Shown: piece by piece, positions 23,915-32,651 of the stretch
How the letters are laid out: each line of letters starts with the position of its first letter
How positions within the stretch are numbered: the first letter of the stretch is position 1
Source of the DNA: Chryseobacterium sp. ISL-80
GTDB taxonomy: Bacteria > Bacillota > Bacilli > Bacillales > Cytobacillaceae
NCBI GenBank assembly: GCA_018613055.1
Contig: JAGGQZ010000008.1
Location: 1 to 64,000 of the forward strand
Length of the DNA: 64,000 nucleotides
Direction of reading: 5' to 3'
Notes under the pieces: model-generated
Told to the model about the DNA's origin: nothing
The model's database searches: none
The model's input: the letters and a program-made list of their open reading frames with translations, nothing else
Made by a program: the position numbers and the translations under genes

Positions 23915-24898
23915 TTATGGCGTGACTACAGCTGGTGTTAACGCACCAAATGCGTCTGGTTTGATATTCATGTAACCGATATGCATTGTCGCACGGAGAG
24001 CAAACATATCGCGTTCAAATAGATTGATAGGCTTACCTGCAGCGTCTACGATTGAAGATAACTGCGCATCTTCAGAAACTGCATATTCAATGTTCTGAAG
24101 GATACCGTAACGTGCATAGTCCCAGTCGCCCATGAGAGCTACAGCCTTAGTAGCGTCGAATGCTTCAGGCTTGGAGTAAGTTACAGCCAGGCCTTCCACG
24201 TCGTTTAGGTTCGTATAGTACCTTTCACCATTTGTTGCGTTCCTTGCGCGGCGCAGGTTCTGTTTGAATGCATTTGTTGCTACCATCCCATCAGGAGTGA
24301 ATCCACCTGCCTCGATAAGTGCCATCAGGTCAAATACTTCATCCTGCAGGTCAGCACCTGAACCAAGTGCGATGAGATTTCCTTCATCAGTTGCGCCAGT
24401 GAAGATGGCCTTGCCACTAGTATGAGTAGCAAACGGTGAGTTCGTACCGAATAATCCTGCAATATCAAATGTCTGATAGAACGCTTCAGCAATCAGTGGC
24501 TTAACTTCATTGAAGAAGTCCTTAGCTGTGTAACGCAAGAATTCCTTTGAGAATGGGATAATGACACCCAGCTTCTCTGCCTGCATTGAGGCAGTAAGCC
24601 ATTCAACTGTGGAAGTCTTGATAACTTCTGTTTCAGATACCCAGTACGCGCCGGCTCCTTTAGCCTTGAAAGAGAATGTTTTCTTCGGCTTAGTCATAGG
24701 CTCATATTTTGCCAGCTTCATGATTGTTGACCCTTTGATCACATCCTCAATGATTAGGCCGCCCTCTTCCTGGGGGATTAACCCTGTCTTTGCATTTTGC
24801 ATTAATACATGGTCTGGAGTATATGTTTGCTCTTCAAATTGCTTAATATTAACTGCGAGTAAAGATGTTACTAATGATGTTTCCAATGCTACTGCCAT
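23915..24898 (-). CDS. major capsid protein, HK97 fold
   Basis: A 327-aa capsid subunit closely similar in pattern to the 80alpha/phi13 group: MKLAKYEPM, GAYWVSE, EKLGVIIPFSKEFLRYT, PLIAEAFYQTFDIAGLFG and NLFERDMFALRATMHIGYM. Residues 16-22 (VNIKQFE) sit where 80alpha has its Prp-cleaved LNLQHFA motif, so the first about 21 residues are probably removed. The same motif occurs in the scaffold protein encoded just upstream, and a Prp-like protease gene lies upstream of that. Confidence 0.93.
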   Translation of the reverse strand: MAVALETSLVTSLLAVNIKQFEEQTYTPDHVLMQNAKTGLIPQEEGGLIIEDVIKGSTIMKLAKYEPMTKPKKTFSFKAKGAGAYWVSETEVIKTSTVEWLTASMQAEKLGVIIPFSKEFLRYTAKDFFNEVKPLIAEAFYQTFDIAGLFGTNSPFATHTSGKAIFTGATDEGNLIALGSGADLQDEVFDLMALIEAGGFTPDGMVATNAFKQNLRRARNATNGERYYTNLNDVEGLAVTYSKPEAFDATKAVALMGDWDYARYGILQNIEYAVSEDAQLSSIVDAAGKPINLFERDMFALRATMHIGYMNIKPDAFGALTPAVVTP

Positions 24899-24914
24899 TT
24901 ATGATGGCCTCCTT

Positions 24915-25562
24915 TTAATTGTTTTGACTTTGATTACGAATATTGTGTGCTGCCGCCATTTCCTGAATGGATTTAATTGTGCCGCCACCTGTGTTGCCGC
25001 CTTGTTGAATATCTCGGCCTTTATCCTTGAATTTGTTGTCTACAGCTTCCTGGATAGCCTTGTTGTATGTTTCCTCGAGTTTCGCAAGATTAGCCGTAGT
25101 TTTCTCCTCATCCTCTGCAAGGAAATAACTAACAAGATCAACGGGAAGTTTCTTCTCCGTAGCCTGCTTGATTGCAAGGTTCATAAGCTTTTCTCGCTGA
25201 GATTCCTTTTGCTGGTCTTCAAGGGCCTTCTCAAGTGCCGCTATTCGTTTCTGCTCCTCTGTCTGGGCAGGGTTACGTTTCGCGACCTCTTCAGAGACTA
25301 GAGCCTCCAGGTTGTTCGCCTTCCAAGTATCTAATCCCTTGGTAAAATAGCTGTCCAGACGGGGTTGAAGAAGCCGTTTCCCATCCTCTGTATCCAAGAA
25401 ACCTTTCACCTTGTCTGCTGACACGGCCGAGAGTTCTCCAAGATAGGTTTTCACTTCTTCCTGATCCTTGTTATCTTCCAAGAACTTTTTCACTGCTGCC
25501 AGACTGATAGTACCGGCATCAAATTGTTTAATATTAACCTTCAGAAAATTAAATTTTTTCAC
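24915..25562 (-). CDS. capsid scaffolding protein (DUF4355 type)
   Basis: A 215-aa, charged, helical protein with long coiled-coil stretches (QKRIAALEKALEDQQKESQRE; NLAKLEETYNKAIQEAVDNK) and a Gly/Gln-rich tail, the usual scaffold build. The N-terminus FLKVNIKQFDAGT aligns with the 80alpha scaffold start containing NLQFFAD, a Prp site. Residues 9-15 match residues 16-22 of the capsid protein, and about 19 of 20 underlying bases agree. It is ejected after procapsid assembly. It lies 16 bp before the capsid gene. Confidence 0.88.
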   Translation of the reverse strand: MKKFNFLKVNIKQFDAGTISLAAVKKFLEDNKDQEEVKTYLGELSAVSADKVKGFLDTEDGKRLLQPRLDSYFTKGLDTWKANNLEALVSEEVAKRNPAQTEEQKRIAALEKALEDQQKESQREKLMNLAIKQATEKKLPVDLVSYFLAEDEEKTTANLAKLEETYNKAIQEAVDNKFKDKGRDIQQGGNTGGGTIKSIQEMAAAHNIRNQSQNN

Positions 25563-25645
25563 GTTCTAATTCCTCCTAGCCATGCAGTACGAGCCTGCAT
25601 GTCAAAATGGGTATAAAAAATATGCCTTTTAATGACTTGCCCAGG

Positions 25646-25831
25646 TCAATCCGATTGTTGTTTGATTGTTACTTGCAAATCCTCTGGGAACTGTTCAGAA
25701 AGTTCCTGGAGAAATCTAACTGATGTTTGAAGCGAAGTTGAAACTGCAGCACAAACAACGCTTTGAGCATGTCCAGCAGCCTCAATCTTCATATAACCAT
25801 CTTCACCGATAGTGACTATGACATTGGTCAA
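25646..25831 (-). CDS. reduced Prp-like cysteine protease (DUF464), 61 aa
   Basis: The segment AAGHAQSVVCAAVSTSLQTSV matches the active site of Prp (S. aureus: DGHA...DIVCAGAS). His21 and Cys27 are the presumed catalytic pair. Only 5 residues separate them, against about 11 in host Prp, so the flexible loop is missing, and the C-terminal third of the usual 105-110 aa is also absent. TTG start at 25831, overlapping the end of the previous gene's binding region. It is located directly upstream of scaffold and capsid, both of which carry a Prp-site-like motif. It may be an active mini-protease or an accessory remnant. Confidence 0.75.
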   Translation of the reverse strand: MTNVIVTIGEDGYMKIEAAGHAQSVVCAAVSTSLQTSVRFLQELSEQFPEDLQVTIKQQSD

Positions 25832-25834
25832 ACT

Positions 25835-25981
25835 TCACCCTCTCCTTTTTGCAGCTTTCTCCTCAAAGCCCTTAAATACCTTCACAGCAATATACAACTT
25901 TATGATCTCTATATCGTTGCTCGCAAGGCCTTGTTCCGTAAGCTTTAGCAGATATCTAGATTTAAATTGTTCAAAGGTCAT
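25835..25981 (-). CDS. small helical phage protein (48 aa)
   Basis: From ATG 25981 (MTFEQFKSRYLLKLTEQGLA) to TGA at 25835. The whole protein looks like two or three amphipathic helices ending in a basic tail (EEKAAKRRG). The start overlaps the end of the upstream gene by 4 bp and the stop lies 3 bp before the TTG of the Prp-like gene, giving a tightly coupled series. Unknown role; location suggests a head-assembly accessory. Confidence 0.65.
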   Translation of the reverse strand: MTFEQFKSRYLLKLTEQGLASNDIEIIKLYIAVKVFKGFEEKAAKRRG

Positions 25982-26214
25982 TGGAATTCATCCTCTCCCA
26001 TATCAAAAATGATTCGGTTTTTACCAAGCTCATATAATCCTAGAGCTTCCAGGTGCGTTGTCTCACTCCAACCGGCATCGATAATCCCGTCTTTCTTTTT
26101 GATAACGTATCCTACGACTTCAACTTGATCTATATTAGCGATAAGGTGTTCAATAAGTGCCTTTGGTGTGACTTTCCCTTCTTTGCTCTTTCGAAATTCA
26201 TCAAGAAAAATCAT
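25978..26214 (-). CDS. hypothetical phage protein (78 aa)
   Basis: MIFLDEFRKSKEGKVTPKAL start. The pattern of an N-terminal helix followed by VEVVGYVIKKKDGIIDAGWSE and ending in IIFDMGEDEFQ is soluble and acidic. It lies 2 bp behind the previous gene and overlaps the 48-aa gene, within the minor-head to scaffold interval. I recognise it only as one of the small conserved proteins common there. Confidence 0.65.
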   Translation of the reverse strand: MIFLDEFRKSKEGKVTPKALIEHLIANIDQVEVVGYVIKKKDGIIDAGWSETTHLEALGLYELGKNRIIFDMGEDEFQ

Positions 26215-26216
26215 AT

Positions 26217-26492
26217 TTATTTCACCTCAACCAATTCATAAGTAGCTTCGAAGATATCAGGTTTGCAAGAGTAAAACTCCCCATTCACACCCTTGATAAT
26301 GTAATCACCAGGTTTTGCAGTCATGGTTCCTTCTAATGTGTTGACCAGCATGATCGGAGTCCTAAATTCCACCGTCTCAACTGCACTCAAGGTACTTTCG
26401 CTATCATCAATCCATTTGCATATTCGCAGGTAATCTTCTAAGGTATTAAACTGAATCGCTTCAATAACTACAGGTTTCTTACGATATTTCAT
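26217..26492 (-). CDS. conserved phage protein, PGDYIIKGVxGEFY type (91 aa)
   Basis: Begins MKYRKKPVVIEAIQFNTLEDY and contains PGDYIIKGVNGEFYSCKPDIFEATYE, a hallmark of a very common small phage protein family of unknown function in Gram-positive phages. The full typical length is present. Position between minor head protein and small accessory genes. Confidence 0.8.
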   Translation of the reverse strand: MKYRKKPVVIEAIQFNTLEDYLRICKWIDDSESTLSAVETVEFRTPIMLVNTLEGTMTAKPGDYIIKGVNGEFYSCKPDIFEATYELVEVK

Positions 26493-26504
26493 TTATTCAG
26501 CCTC

Positions 26505-27518
26505 CTATGAAGCATATTTCTTCTTCCATTCCTCGAATGTTACATAAGGCATTGTGGTAGAAGGAGGTTTCACGGCCTTCTGTGCCTTTTTCAATGCCTT
26601 TGCATATGTTAGGCCTTCGTCAGCCATCAACGCGTCTATACGAGTCGCCAGCTTCTTCTGGAAATCAGGATTCATATAATCCCTACCTCGACGATATTCA
26701 GGCAGCATGCCATTCACAAGCCGGAGCTTCACACAGCGACAGCCGATATCCATGTTAGCCTTGCCCCAGAGATGAGGACCTTTAGCTTTCATGCCTTTGT
26801 AGTGGAAATATCCATCCTTGTCAGCCTTCTGGCCGTCTAATTCCCTGTGTGAGGTCCTGACCCTCAAGTCCAACGATGAAGCCCAAATACTATCCATGGT
26901 TGCGTATTTGGCAGCCTGTTCTCCCACCTCTTCATCCGAAATAGAACGAACACGGCCAGCCTCAGTCCTGGCTACGAGCATCGCTTTCTTTTTCGAGAAG
27001 TTCACTGCATTCTCAATTCGTTTTGCCATGGCTGTATAACCTTCACCAGCAATAAGCGACTGACTGATTTCAATATTGATTTTCCGGATGATCTCATTCC
27101 TGTGCTCTGTAAATACGGAAGGCAACGTTAATTTGTCTACAGGATTTGCAAGAGCCAATTTTATGGTGGTCATAGACGGGAGAGTGAATCCCATTTCCGT
27201 TGATGCACTCATTTGGAAAAGGTATGCATGCATAAGAAAGCTCTCTACATACTGAGTTTCCATTGAGGCATTAATCATTTTGATCAACTGCTTGTAATCA
27301 GAGTTGAACATGTTGCTGATGACTTCCATTTCCTTTTGGAACCGGTTATATTTGTTCAGCTCTGTGTAAGAGAGCTCACCCTTCTTCTCGTACTTCCTGA
27401 ACATTTCACCGATCTGCAGAAAAATTGCTTGGAGCCGTTTAGCAAACACCTTTTCAATATCTGATTCTGTCTTTCCTAAAAGCTTGTTCAGCAACTCACG
27501 AATCTTAAATTGATCCAT
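26505..27518 (-). CDS. phage minor head protein (Mu gpF / SPP1 gp7 type)
   Basis: A 337-aa protein whose C-terminal half is the Phage_Mu_F domain: ARTEAGRVRSISDEEVGEQAAKY, WASSLDLRVRTSHRELDGQ, and the Cys/His segment HLWGKANMDIGCRCVKLRLV. SPP1 gp7 binds the portal and is injected with DNA. Its start overlaps the portal stop by one base, the usual coupling. Confidence 0.9.
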   Translation of the reverse strand: MDQFKIRELLNKLLGKTESDIEKVFAKRLQAIFLQIGEMFRKYEKKGELSYTELNKYNRFQKEMEVISNMFNSDYKQLIKMINASMETQYVESFLMHAYLFQMSASTEMGFTLPSMTTIKLALANPVDKLTLPSVFTEHRNEIIRKINIEISQSLIAGEGYTAMAKRIENAVNFSKKKAMLVARTEAGRVRSISDEEVGEQAAKYATMDSIWASSLDLRVRTSHRELDGQKADKDGYFHYKGMKAKGPHLWGKANMDIGCRCVKLRLVNGMLPEYRRGRDYMNPDFQKKLATRIDALMADEGLTYAKALKKAQKAVKPPSTTMPYVTFEEWKKKYAS

Positions 27519-29044
27519 TAGCCAACCACCCCAGTGCCTTTACATGTTTTGCACTGAATGAGGTTTCCTGTAATGTTGCTTGGTACTTTGCCTGTGCCGC
27601 TGCAGGTAGTACATGGTTTGCTTCCCTCACTTGTTTTGCCGGAGCTCCCCTTTTCATCTTCTTGCAGGTCTTCCTCATCAGGATCATCCTCGTCCAATGG
27701 CTCAAGCGCTGGACCAAATAAGACAGCGTCTTTTTTCATTTCCTCAAGCTCAAATTCAACATCATCAACAAATGAAAGAAGCCCCAATCTGGTCCGCTCG
27801 CTGATATGCCCTTTCAGCTGAGCTGTTGATTGTGCTTCATCCAAGATATTAGCAGGAAGGTTTCTCTTAAAACCGAAGAATACTTTCAGATAATCATCGG
27901 GACTAAATCCTTTCCTTTTCGACCAGGCACTAAAGAGAACCTTGAACTGATATCGAAGGGAAGCAGTGAACTTACGCTCCATAGTGATGCACTTGTTCTC
28001 TAAGGCCATCAATTTGAACCTCATTGCCACTCCACTTAGCTGAGTCCCGAACGATTTGTCCGTGAAGTTCACTGACTTTGCAAATCGCAAGATATTCTCT
28101 TCCAGTCGGTTCAGGTGATTTTCGATCATGGTGTCATTAATATCCTTGGTTAGGTACCGGACATCGTCATTTTCACCGAATAACTCGAATACCCCACTCT
28201 TCTTTAGGTTGGCCAGTGTCTCTTCATCTGCTCCCATTCCTCTCAGAATGAGATAGGCTAGCCGATATTGCTCGATTTCATTGGAAGCATCTGAGAGCGT
28301 GCGGTCGTAACCATCGATAAGATTAAGAACTTTCTCAGCATCCCCTTTTAACTCCTTGTTGTTTGCCACTCCAAAAAGAGGATTGAAGTCAAACATGTGA
28401 GGCTGGATGTCCTGGAGGTTAAACTGACCGCCCTGGTTTGCTTTGAAAAAATAAATGTATATCTCATCATAGAACTCAGCGTAAATTTCATCATCGCGAG
28501 AAAAATATCGAAGAGAATAGTCCGGTTCATGTATCTCATCCCCCAGGAATATGACTTCCCATGGATCTATGTTTTTTATTCTTTCATCCCCTGCCTTATC
28601 GATGTATGCCAACCTTGCAGCATACCCGCATATTGCAGCCATCTTTCCATATTCTGAATCATTATCTTCTGCATTATTGCGCAAAAGGAATGATTCCAGT
28701 TCTGATCTAAGTGCCGCATTGGTATCGTCAACATCGTAGCTGATGGGATGACCGAACATATACCCTATCTTGGTATCGACGATATCAGCATCAAAAGCAT
28801 TGTTAAGCTTGTTGTTCACTTTATCATCAATTCGAAGAACATTGCCGCCTGATTCAAACTTTTCTTCGTATGCAGTAGCAGACCGCGAAAAAATGGTTGG
28901 ACCATCAAGATCAGCTTTATATCGCTGATACATCTTCCTCATTCGTGCTCTAATTTTGCTATGGGCATCAATCATCTCTAGCACGGTTTTTTCATCAATG
29001 CCATTCTTATCGATGTATTCCTTGAACTTCAGCATTGTTTTCAC
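27518..29044 (-). CDS. portal protein (SPP1 gp6 family) with C-terminal zinc-binding motif
   Basis: A 508-aa SPP1-type portal (ring of 12 at one capsid vertex; DNA channel). It shows IGYMFGHPISYDVDD, EVIFLGDEIHEPDYSLRYF and GVAMRFKLMALENKCITMERKF. The last about 30 residues are unusual: CTTCSGTGKV and CKTCKGTGVV, two CxxCxGxG repeats as in the DnaJ zinc finger, attached after an acidic linker (LDEDDPDEEDLQEDEKG). Such a tail is not part of the usual portal fold and may bind zinc. The gene is directly followed by the minor head gene. Confidence 0.92.
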   Translation of the reverse strand: MKTMLKFKEYIDKNGIDEKTVLEMIDAHSKIRARMRKMYQRYKADLDGPTIFSRSATAYEEKFESGGNVLRIDDKVNNKLNNAFDADIVDTKIGYMFGHPISYDVDDTNAALRSELESFLLRNNAEDNDSEYGKMAAICGYAARLAYIDKAGDERIKNIDPWEVIFLGDEIHEPDYSLRYFSRDDEIYAEFYDEIYIYFFKANQGGQFNLQDIQPHMFDFNPLFGVANNKELKGDAEKVLNLIDGYDRTLSDASNEIEQYRLAYLILRGMGADEETLANLKKSGVFELFGENDDVRYLTKDINDTMIENHLNRLEENILRFAKSVNFTDKSFGTQLSGVAMRFKLMALENKCITMERKFTASLRYQFKVLFSAWSKRKGFSPDDYLKVFFGFKRNLPANILDEAQSTAQLKGHISERTRLGLLSFVDDVEFELEEMKKDAVLFGPALEPLDEDDPDEEDLQEDEKGSSGKTSEGSKPCTTCSGTGKVPSNITGNLIQCKTCKGTGVVG

Positions 29045-30352
29045 CTACCCCGTTTTGCGTCTTGCGTTATGACCTTTAATACTAGCAACCTCGTAATCAT
29101 CCAAGCCGTACCAAATAGCACTGAAAGTATGAGGATCAATATTGAATTCGTCCTCGATTATTTTGCCTTTTTTATCTTTAGCAAAGGTTAAATTCTTCAG
29201 TTCTCTTATTACATCCGGGCAAGCATCGGAACAAATAATCTTTTTAAACCGCTTCACCTTCTTGGTGTTTTGAAGTCTCGATCCAGGTCCCTTCTTCGCT
29301 CCCATAATCCTAAATCTTCTTTGCCTGAAATATGCAATCGTCTTAGGTTCAGCACTATCGGCCTTGATCATTATCTTTTTGTATGGATCCAAATCCTCAA
29401 CCAGCTCAGGGTCTGTCATACCACGTTTGTAATACTGTTCAAAGATGTAGAGGTATTTATTTTCATGATCAATTGCCATCCTGACCAAAGCGTTGTATGA
29501 TTCAACAAATCCAAAGTCCAAACCATTTTTAAATAACGGCTTGTCAATTTCATCGATTGCCCTCATTACTTCCTCATGTGACTTCACTTGGAATTGAGGC
29601 AAAACTCTTTTACCATTAACCCCATATCGCCCCAACCTGGCAACACGATGTAAGTCAGGATCATACTCTGCTAATTCATCCAGCTGCTCGATGTAACTAT
29701 CAGGCAGGAACAGGTTATCGTCTGCCGTTGAATGATGATAGTAAGTATCTCCAACAACGACTGTTCCTTTTTGATAAAGTTCATTATCATCCAGAACGAA
29801 ACGATCGTTTTCATCGTCTTTGAAGAAATGCAAATATGTCCAATTGTCTTCACCGATTGGATTAGTTGAAAGAATCATATGCAACTTGAGTTTCGGATGA
29901 CGCAAACGACCAATCAACTCTTTAAAACCCTCGTACTTCACTTCTGAACATTCTTCCAACCATATGAGGGACACGTTGTTGATTGATTTTAGTTTTGCAG
30001 GCTTGTCCATTCCTTTGAAAATGATTTTAGAACCATTGGAGAACCGTAGTTCATAGGGGCTTTCTTTCGGCCTTATCTTGCCTTTCGCAACCTTTTTTCG
30101 ACTGCTTTCATCCAAGAGACCTAAATCCTCAATTATCTCGGTAAATAAAGAAAACGTACTGTCCTTGTGTGTATCGTATACTTCACGAATCACAAGAGCC
30201 TTACGTTTTTCAGAGAGTAATTTTAGAATGATTTTTAGGGCAACATGATAAGACTTAGAGGAACCGTAACCCCCCATAAGAAACTGGAACTTTTGATTCC
30301 AGTCAAAGAGAAAGTCCTCGAAACGTGGATTAACTTCTTTATTGATGTCCAT
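29045..30352 (-). CDS. terL: terminase large subunit, PBSX/Terminase_3 family
   Basis: A 435-aa packaging motor. N-terminal ATPase: Walker A GGYGSSKS (residues 27-34) and Walker [11 protein letters not shown]-terminal RNase-H-like nuclease: [14 protein letters not shown] and [18 protein letters not shown] with metal-binding aspartates. It starts at the stop of the small subunit (1-bp overlap) and its stop abuts the portal gene. The family is linked to headful packaging; no cos site was identified. Confidence 0.95.
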   Translation of the reverse strand: MDINKEVNPRFEDFLFDWNQKFQFLMGGYGSSKSYHVALKIILKLLSEKRKALVIREVYDTHKDSTFSLFTEIIEDLGLLDESSRKKVAKGKIRPKESPYELRFSNGSKIIFKGMDKPAKLKSINNVSLIWLEECSEVKYEGFKELIGRLRHPKLKLHMILSTNPIGEDNWTYLHFFKDDENDRFVLDDNELYQKGTVVVGDTYYHHSTADDNLFLPDSYIEQLDELAEYDPDLHRVARLGRYGVNGKRVLPQFQVKSHEEVMRAIDEIDKPLFKNGLDFGFVESYNALVRMAIDHENKYLYIFEQYYKRGMTDPELVEDLDPYKKIMIKADSAEPKTIAYFRQRRFRIMGAKKGPGSRLQNTKKVKRFKKIICSDACPDVIRELKNLTFAKDKKGKIIEDEFNIDPHTFSAIWYGLDDYEVASIKGHNARRKTG

Positions 30353-31101
30353 TACCCACGCGCCTCTTTTCGAGTGATAACGATGTTTACCACATCATCC
30401 TCACCATCATCGCTCATGTTTTCAATCTCGGCTTTTGTCTTCGCAACATTCAACTGCAGTTGCTCAAGCTTCAGCCGTCGCTCATCTTCAGCATGGGCCA
30501 TTTCATCGAATTGCCTAATCAAACTCCGTAGCTCGCCCATTGCTCTGGACTGAGCATTCAGGAAAGCAGCCTGTCTATCCCATGCAAACTGAAATTCGTA
30601 CTCTTCCTCGGTTGCGATTTGCTTGAATTCCCCTCTATTATCCAGGTCAGGAACCAATTCATATTTTGATTTCTTCAGCTCTTTAATCATCTCGCCCTTA
30701 TCCTGGACGAACATGATCTGCTGAGCGCGGATGATAGCAGCGTATTGAATTTGTATTTGATCCCATATTAAATCAATTGCTGACCTATCCTGCATCGCAT
30801 CCATTACTTCTAATGTCTCAGCAGGTAGGAACTTTGAAAAGAAACCATGAGTCATAGCATTCTGGTTCCCTTTTGGGGCTGATCCCCCACTATTACCCTT
30901 AGCGTTGATATTTCCTTTAGGAGCCCCACGTTTTTTTGTGTGCACACTCTTTTCAGAGGGTGCACCCCTATCTCGATTCCAGCCATATCGTTTTTTCCAT
31001 GACTTGACCGTATTGAGAGAGACCTCGTATTTATCGGCAATGTCTTTGTATTTCATGCCTTTCATATAATCTTTTTCAGCTAACACATATTTTTCAGCCA
31101 T
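30352..31101 (-). CDS. terS: terminase small subunit
   Basis: A 249-aa protein with N-terminal HTH for DNA recognition ([30 protein letters not shown]), the [26 protein letters not shown] linker characteristic of Gram-positive TerS proteins, an oligomerisation helical domain and an acidic tail ([16 protein letters not shown]) for TerL binding. It is the first gene of the packaging operon, just behind a terminator (31150-31173), so a late promoter or antitermination must act here. Confidence 0.9.
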   Translation of the reverse strand: MAEKYVLAEKDYMKGMKYKDIADKYEVSLNTVKSWKKRYGWNRDRGAPSEKSVHTKKRGAPKGNINAKGNSGGSAPKGNQNAMTHGFFSKFLPAETLEVMDAMQDRSAIDLIWDQIQIQYAAIIRAQQIMFVQDKGEMIKELKKSKYELVPDLDNRGEFKQIATEEEYEFQFAWDRQAAFLNAQSRAMGELRSLIRQFDEMAHAEDERRLKLEQLQLNVAKTKAEIENMSDDGEDDVVNIVITRKEARG

Positions 31102-31149
31102 GCTACATCACCTGCCACCCCCAGGTATTTGTGTTTGTTTTGGGACAAT

Positions 31150-31173
31150 AAAAAAAGCACTCTGATTGAGTGC
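31150..31173 (-). terminator. intrinsic terminator before terS
   Basis: On the minus strand GCACTC-AATCA-GAGTGC followed by TTTTTTT, ending the 31180-31389 gene and insulating the packaging operon. Confidence 0.8.
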
Positions 31174-31179
31174 CTAGTT

Positions 31180-31389
31180 TCAACTAAATAGAAATAAGAA
31201 TACTTTATAAGCTGCCAAAAGCGTTGTAATCGATGCTATTGCAACAATCAATCTACCTGGCACTCTTAAGACTTTTAAAACCACTATTACTACCAGTACA
31301 ATTTCCACAGTCAAAAGGATCCAGATTGCCAACTGGGATGCCATCATATCAACTGTTTCTTTCATTGGACTAAAATCAACCTTTTCCAA
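31180..31389 (-). CDS. small two-pass membrane protein (69 aa)
   Basis: Start at TTG 31389 because GGAGG lies 8 bases before it; the upstream ATG at 31425 has no site. Residues 15-40 (LAIWILLTVEIVLVVIVVLKVL) and 45-68 (LIVAIASITTLLAAYKVFLFLF) are transmembrane segments. It is a single gene between the regulator 31482-31934 and the terminator ahead of terS. Function unknown; an accessory or superinfection-related membrane peptide is possible. Confidence 0.6.
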   Translation of the reverse strand: MEKVDFSPMKETVDMMASQLAIWILLTVEIVLVVIVVLKVLRVPGRLIVAIASITTLLAAYKVFLFLFS

Positions 31390-31481
31390 TATTGTCACCT
31401 CCAAAGTATTTATCGGAGATAACATAGACTTTTATATAGAGGAAGTAGCTTATTAACTGCCTCCCCGTCCTGCCTTCAAGT

Positions 31482-31934
31482 TTAGCATGCGAATTTTTCG
31501 AGATTCAACAATTGCACAAATTGGCTTTTTTGGCTCAATTGGCTCAATATGGCATCTTTGGTTTTCTTCACTTGATTTCTGGTCATTCCCAACAATTCTG
31601 CAATAGAACGGTAGCTCATTCCATCGAGCATACAGTCATAAACGACTCTTTCCTTTTCATCATCCAATAGTTCCCCTGCCCACTCTAGCGCATACACTCG
31701 ACCTTCATATTTCAGAAGCCTTTTATATAATCGCTCTTCTCGCAAATCCATTTTCTCCAACTCAGCTTTACTTTTCCCTGATGACCCCTTTGGCATGGCA
31801 GCTTCGATTCCATATTGAGCTACTCCCCAACTCCTCATAGGAGCCGAGTAACCATAGAGAGCGTTCTGGAGTCTGTCTACTTCCCGTCGCATCCACTGAT
31901 AATCACGTAATAAGACTTCGATCTGATCTATCAT
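31482..31934 (-). CDS. ArpU/RinA-like late transcription regulator (sigma-70 region 4 fold)
   Basis: A 150-aa protein from ATG 31934 (GGAGGA 7 bases upstream). The N-terminal two thirds are helical with basic and acidic patches. The C-terminus is a sigma-region-4-like HTH (DDEKERVVYDCMLDGMSYRSIAELLGMTRNQVKKTKDAILSQL). Proteins of this type directly upstream of terS activate the packaging/late operon in Gram-positive phages (ArpU, RinA, LtrC groups). Its place between two terminators supports a role as the early-to-late switch. Confidence 0.8.
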   Translation of the reverse strand: MIDQIEVLLRDYQWMRREVDRLQNALYGYSAPMRSWGVAQYGIEAAMPKGSSGKSKAELEKMDLREERLYKRLLKYEGRVYALEWAGELLDDEKERVVYDCMLDGMSYRSIAELLGMTRNQVKKTKDAILSQLSQKSQFVQLLNLEKFAC

Positions 31935-32098
31935 CGCCCATTCCTCCAAGCTCCGCCTTTTCCCCTGGTCAGTGTTTGCCTGCTAGTGCCCATTAGATAT
32001 TTCAAATCACTTTCGGATAGCTTGTCCGACTTATTCTTATCAGTTTGTTTCTGAGGATTTTTACTTCTTAACTGTTCACATATAGTCACCTTCATCAT
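31931..32098 (-). CDS. small hypothetical protein upstream of the late regulator (55 aa)
   Basis: From ATG 32098 or 32095 (MMKVTICEQLRSKNPQKQTD) after GGGGG. It is lysine-rich, hydrophilic and ends SRQTLTRGKGGAWRNGR. Its stop overlaps the start of the regulator (4 bp), so it is probably translated as a leader to it. No family recognised. Confidence 0.55.
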   Translation of the reverse strand: MMKVTICEQLRSKNPQKQTDKNKSDKLSESDLKYLMGTSRQTLTRGKGGAWRNGR

Positions 32099-32121
32099 TT
32101 GACCCCCAATCAAAATAAAAA

Positions 32122-32159
32122 GGACACCAAACAAACGCCGTAGCGTCCATTTAGTGCCC
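32122..32159 (-). terminator. strong intrinsic terminator ending the early operon
   Basis: A 17-bp stem (arms 32143-32159 and 32122-32138, several G-U pairs in RNA) closed by TACG on the minus strand, followed by TTTTTATTTT. It lies between the DUF3954 gene and the late-regulator genes. Confidence 0.75.
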
Positions 32160-32177
32160 CTGGTTGTTCCAGTAGAC

Positions 32178-32360
32178 TTATAATTTATTTGAGTAGTTCA
32201 ATTCATAATGCGACGGCTTCCCCGACTGCCAAGAAATAACTTGTTTGCCGTATCCTTTTGGTGGGGTATCGACTATAACAAGCTGGCCGTCTTTTACGAT
32301 GTATGTTGCATTAACCATTAAATCAATTTCTGCCGTCATATTTTCTGCATTTGCCTTCAC
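32178..32360 (-). CDS. XtrA/YqaO-like phage protein, DUF3954 (60 aa)
   Basis: From GTG 32360, five bases after GGGAGGGG. MTAEIDLMVNATYIVKDGQLVIVDTPPKGYGKQVISWQSGKPSHYE matches DUF3954 proteins such as XtrA of PBSX and YqaO of skin, which precede the packaging genes. Function unknown. Last gene before the strong terminator. Confidence 0.8.
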   Translation of the reverse strand: MKANAENMTAEIDLMVNATYIVKDGQLVIVDTPPKGYGKQVISWQSGKPSHYELNYSNKL

Positions 32361-32419
32361 CAGGACCCCTCCCAATGGGTTATAATGAGATTGGGTGGCC
32401 GGGAGAAATCCTGGCTTTT

Positions 32420-32572
32420 TTAATTTTTGAGTCCTTGTTTGGTGGTGTCATCCAATTCGTTCCCGCATCCTGGACAGAAGTTTGCTGGTAATTCGAAATG
32501 AAATCCGCACTTAGGACAAATAGCTGGCCCCTTTGCCTTTGGATAATCGTAGGTTGTTTTGTAGTTTTTCAT
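32420..32572 (-). CDS. small zinc-ribbon protein (50 aa)
   Basis: From ATG 32572 with AAGGAGA 7 bases upstream. CPKCGFHF ... NFCPGCGNEL gives two CxxC knuckles, a classic zinc ribbon of phage accessory proteins, possibly nucleic-acid or protein binding. In the leftward early operon, next to the divergent 32696 gene. Confidence 0.7.
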   Translation of the reverse strand: MKNYKTTYDYPKAKGPAICPKCGFHFELPANFCPGCGNELDDTTKQGLKN

Positions 32573-32651
32573 TAATTGTTCTCCTTCAACGTTTTCGTAA
32601 TTTGCCTTAAAAATAATTTTGTAGCCGCTTAGTACAATCGTCTGCATAATT

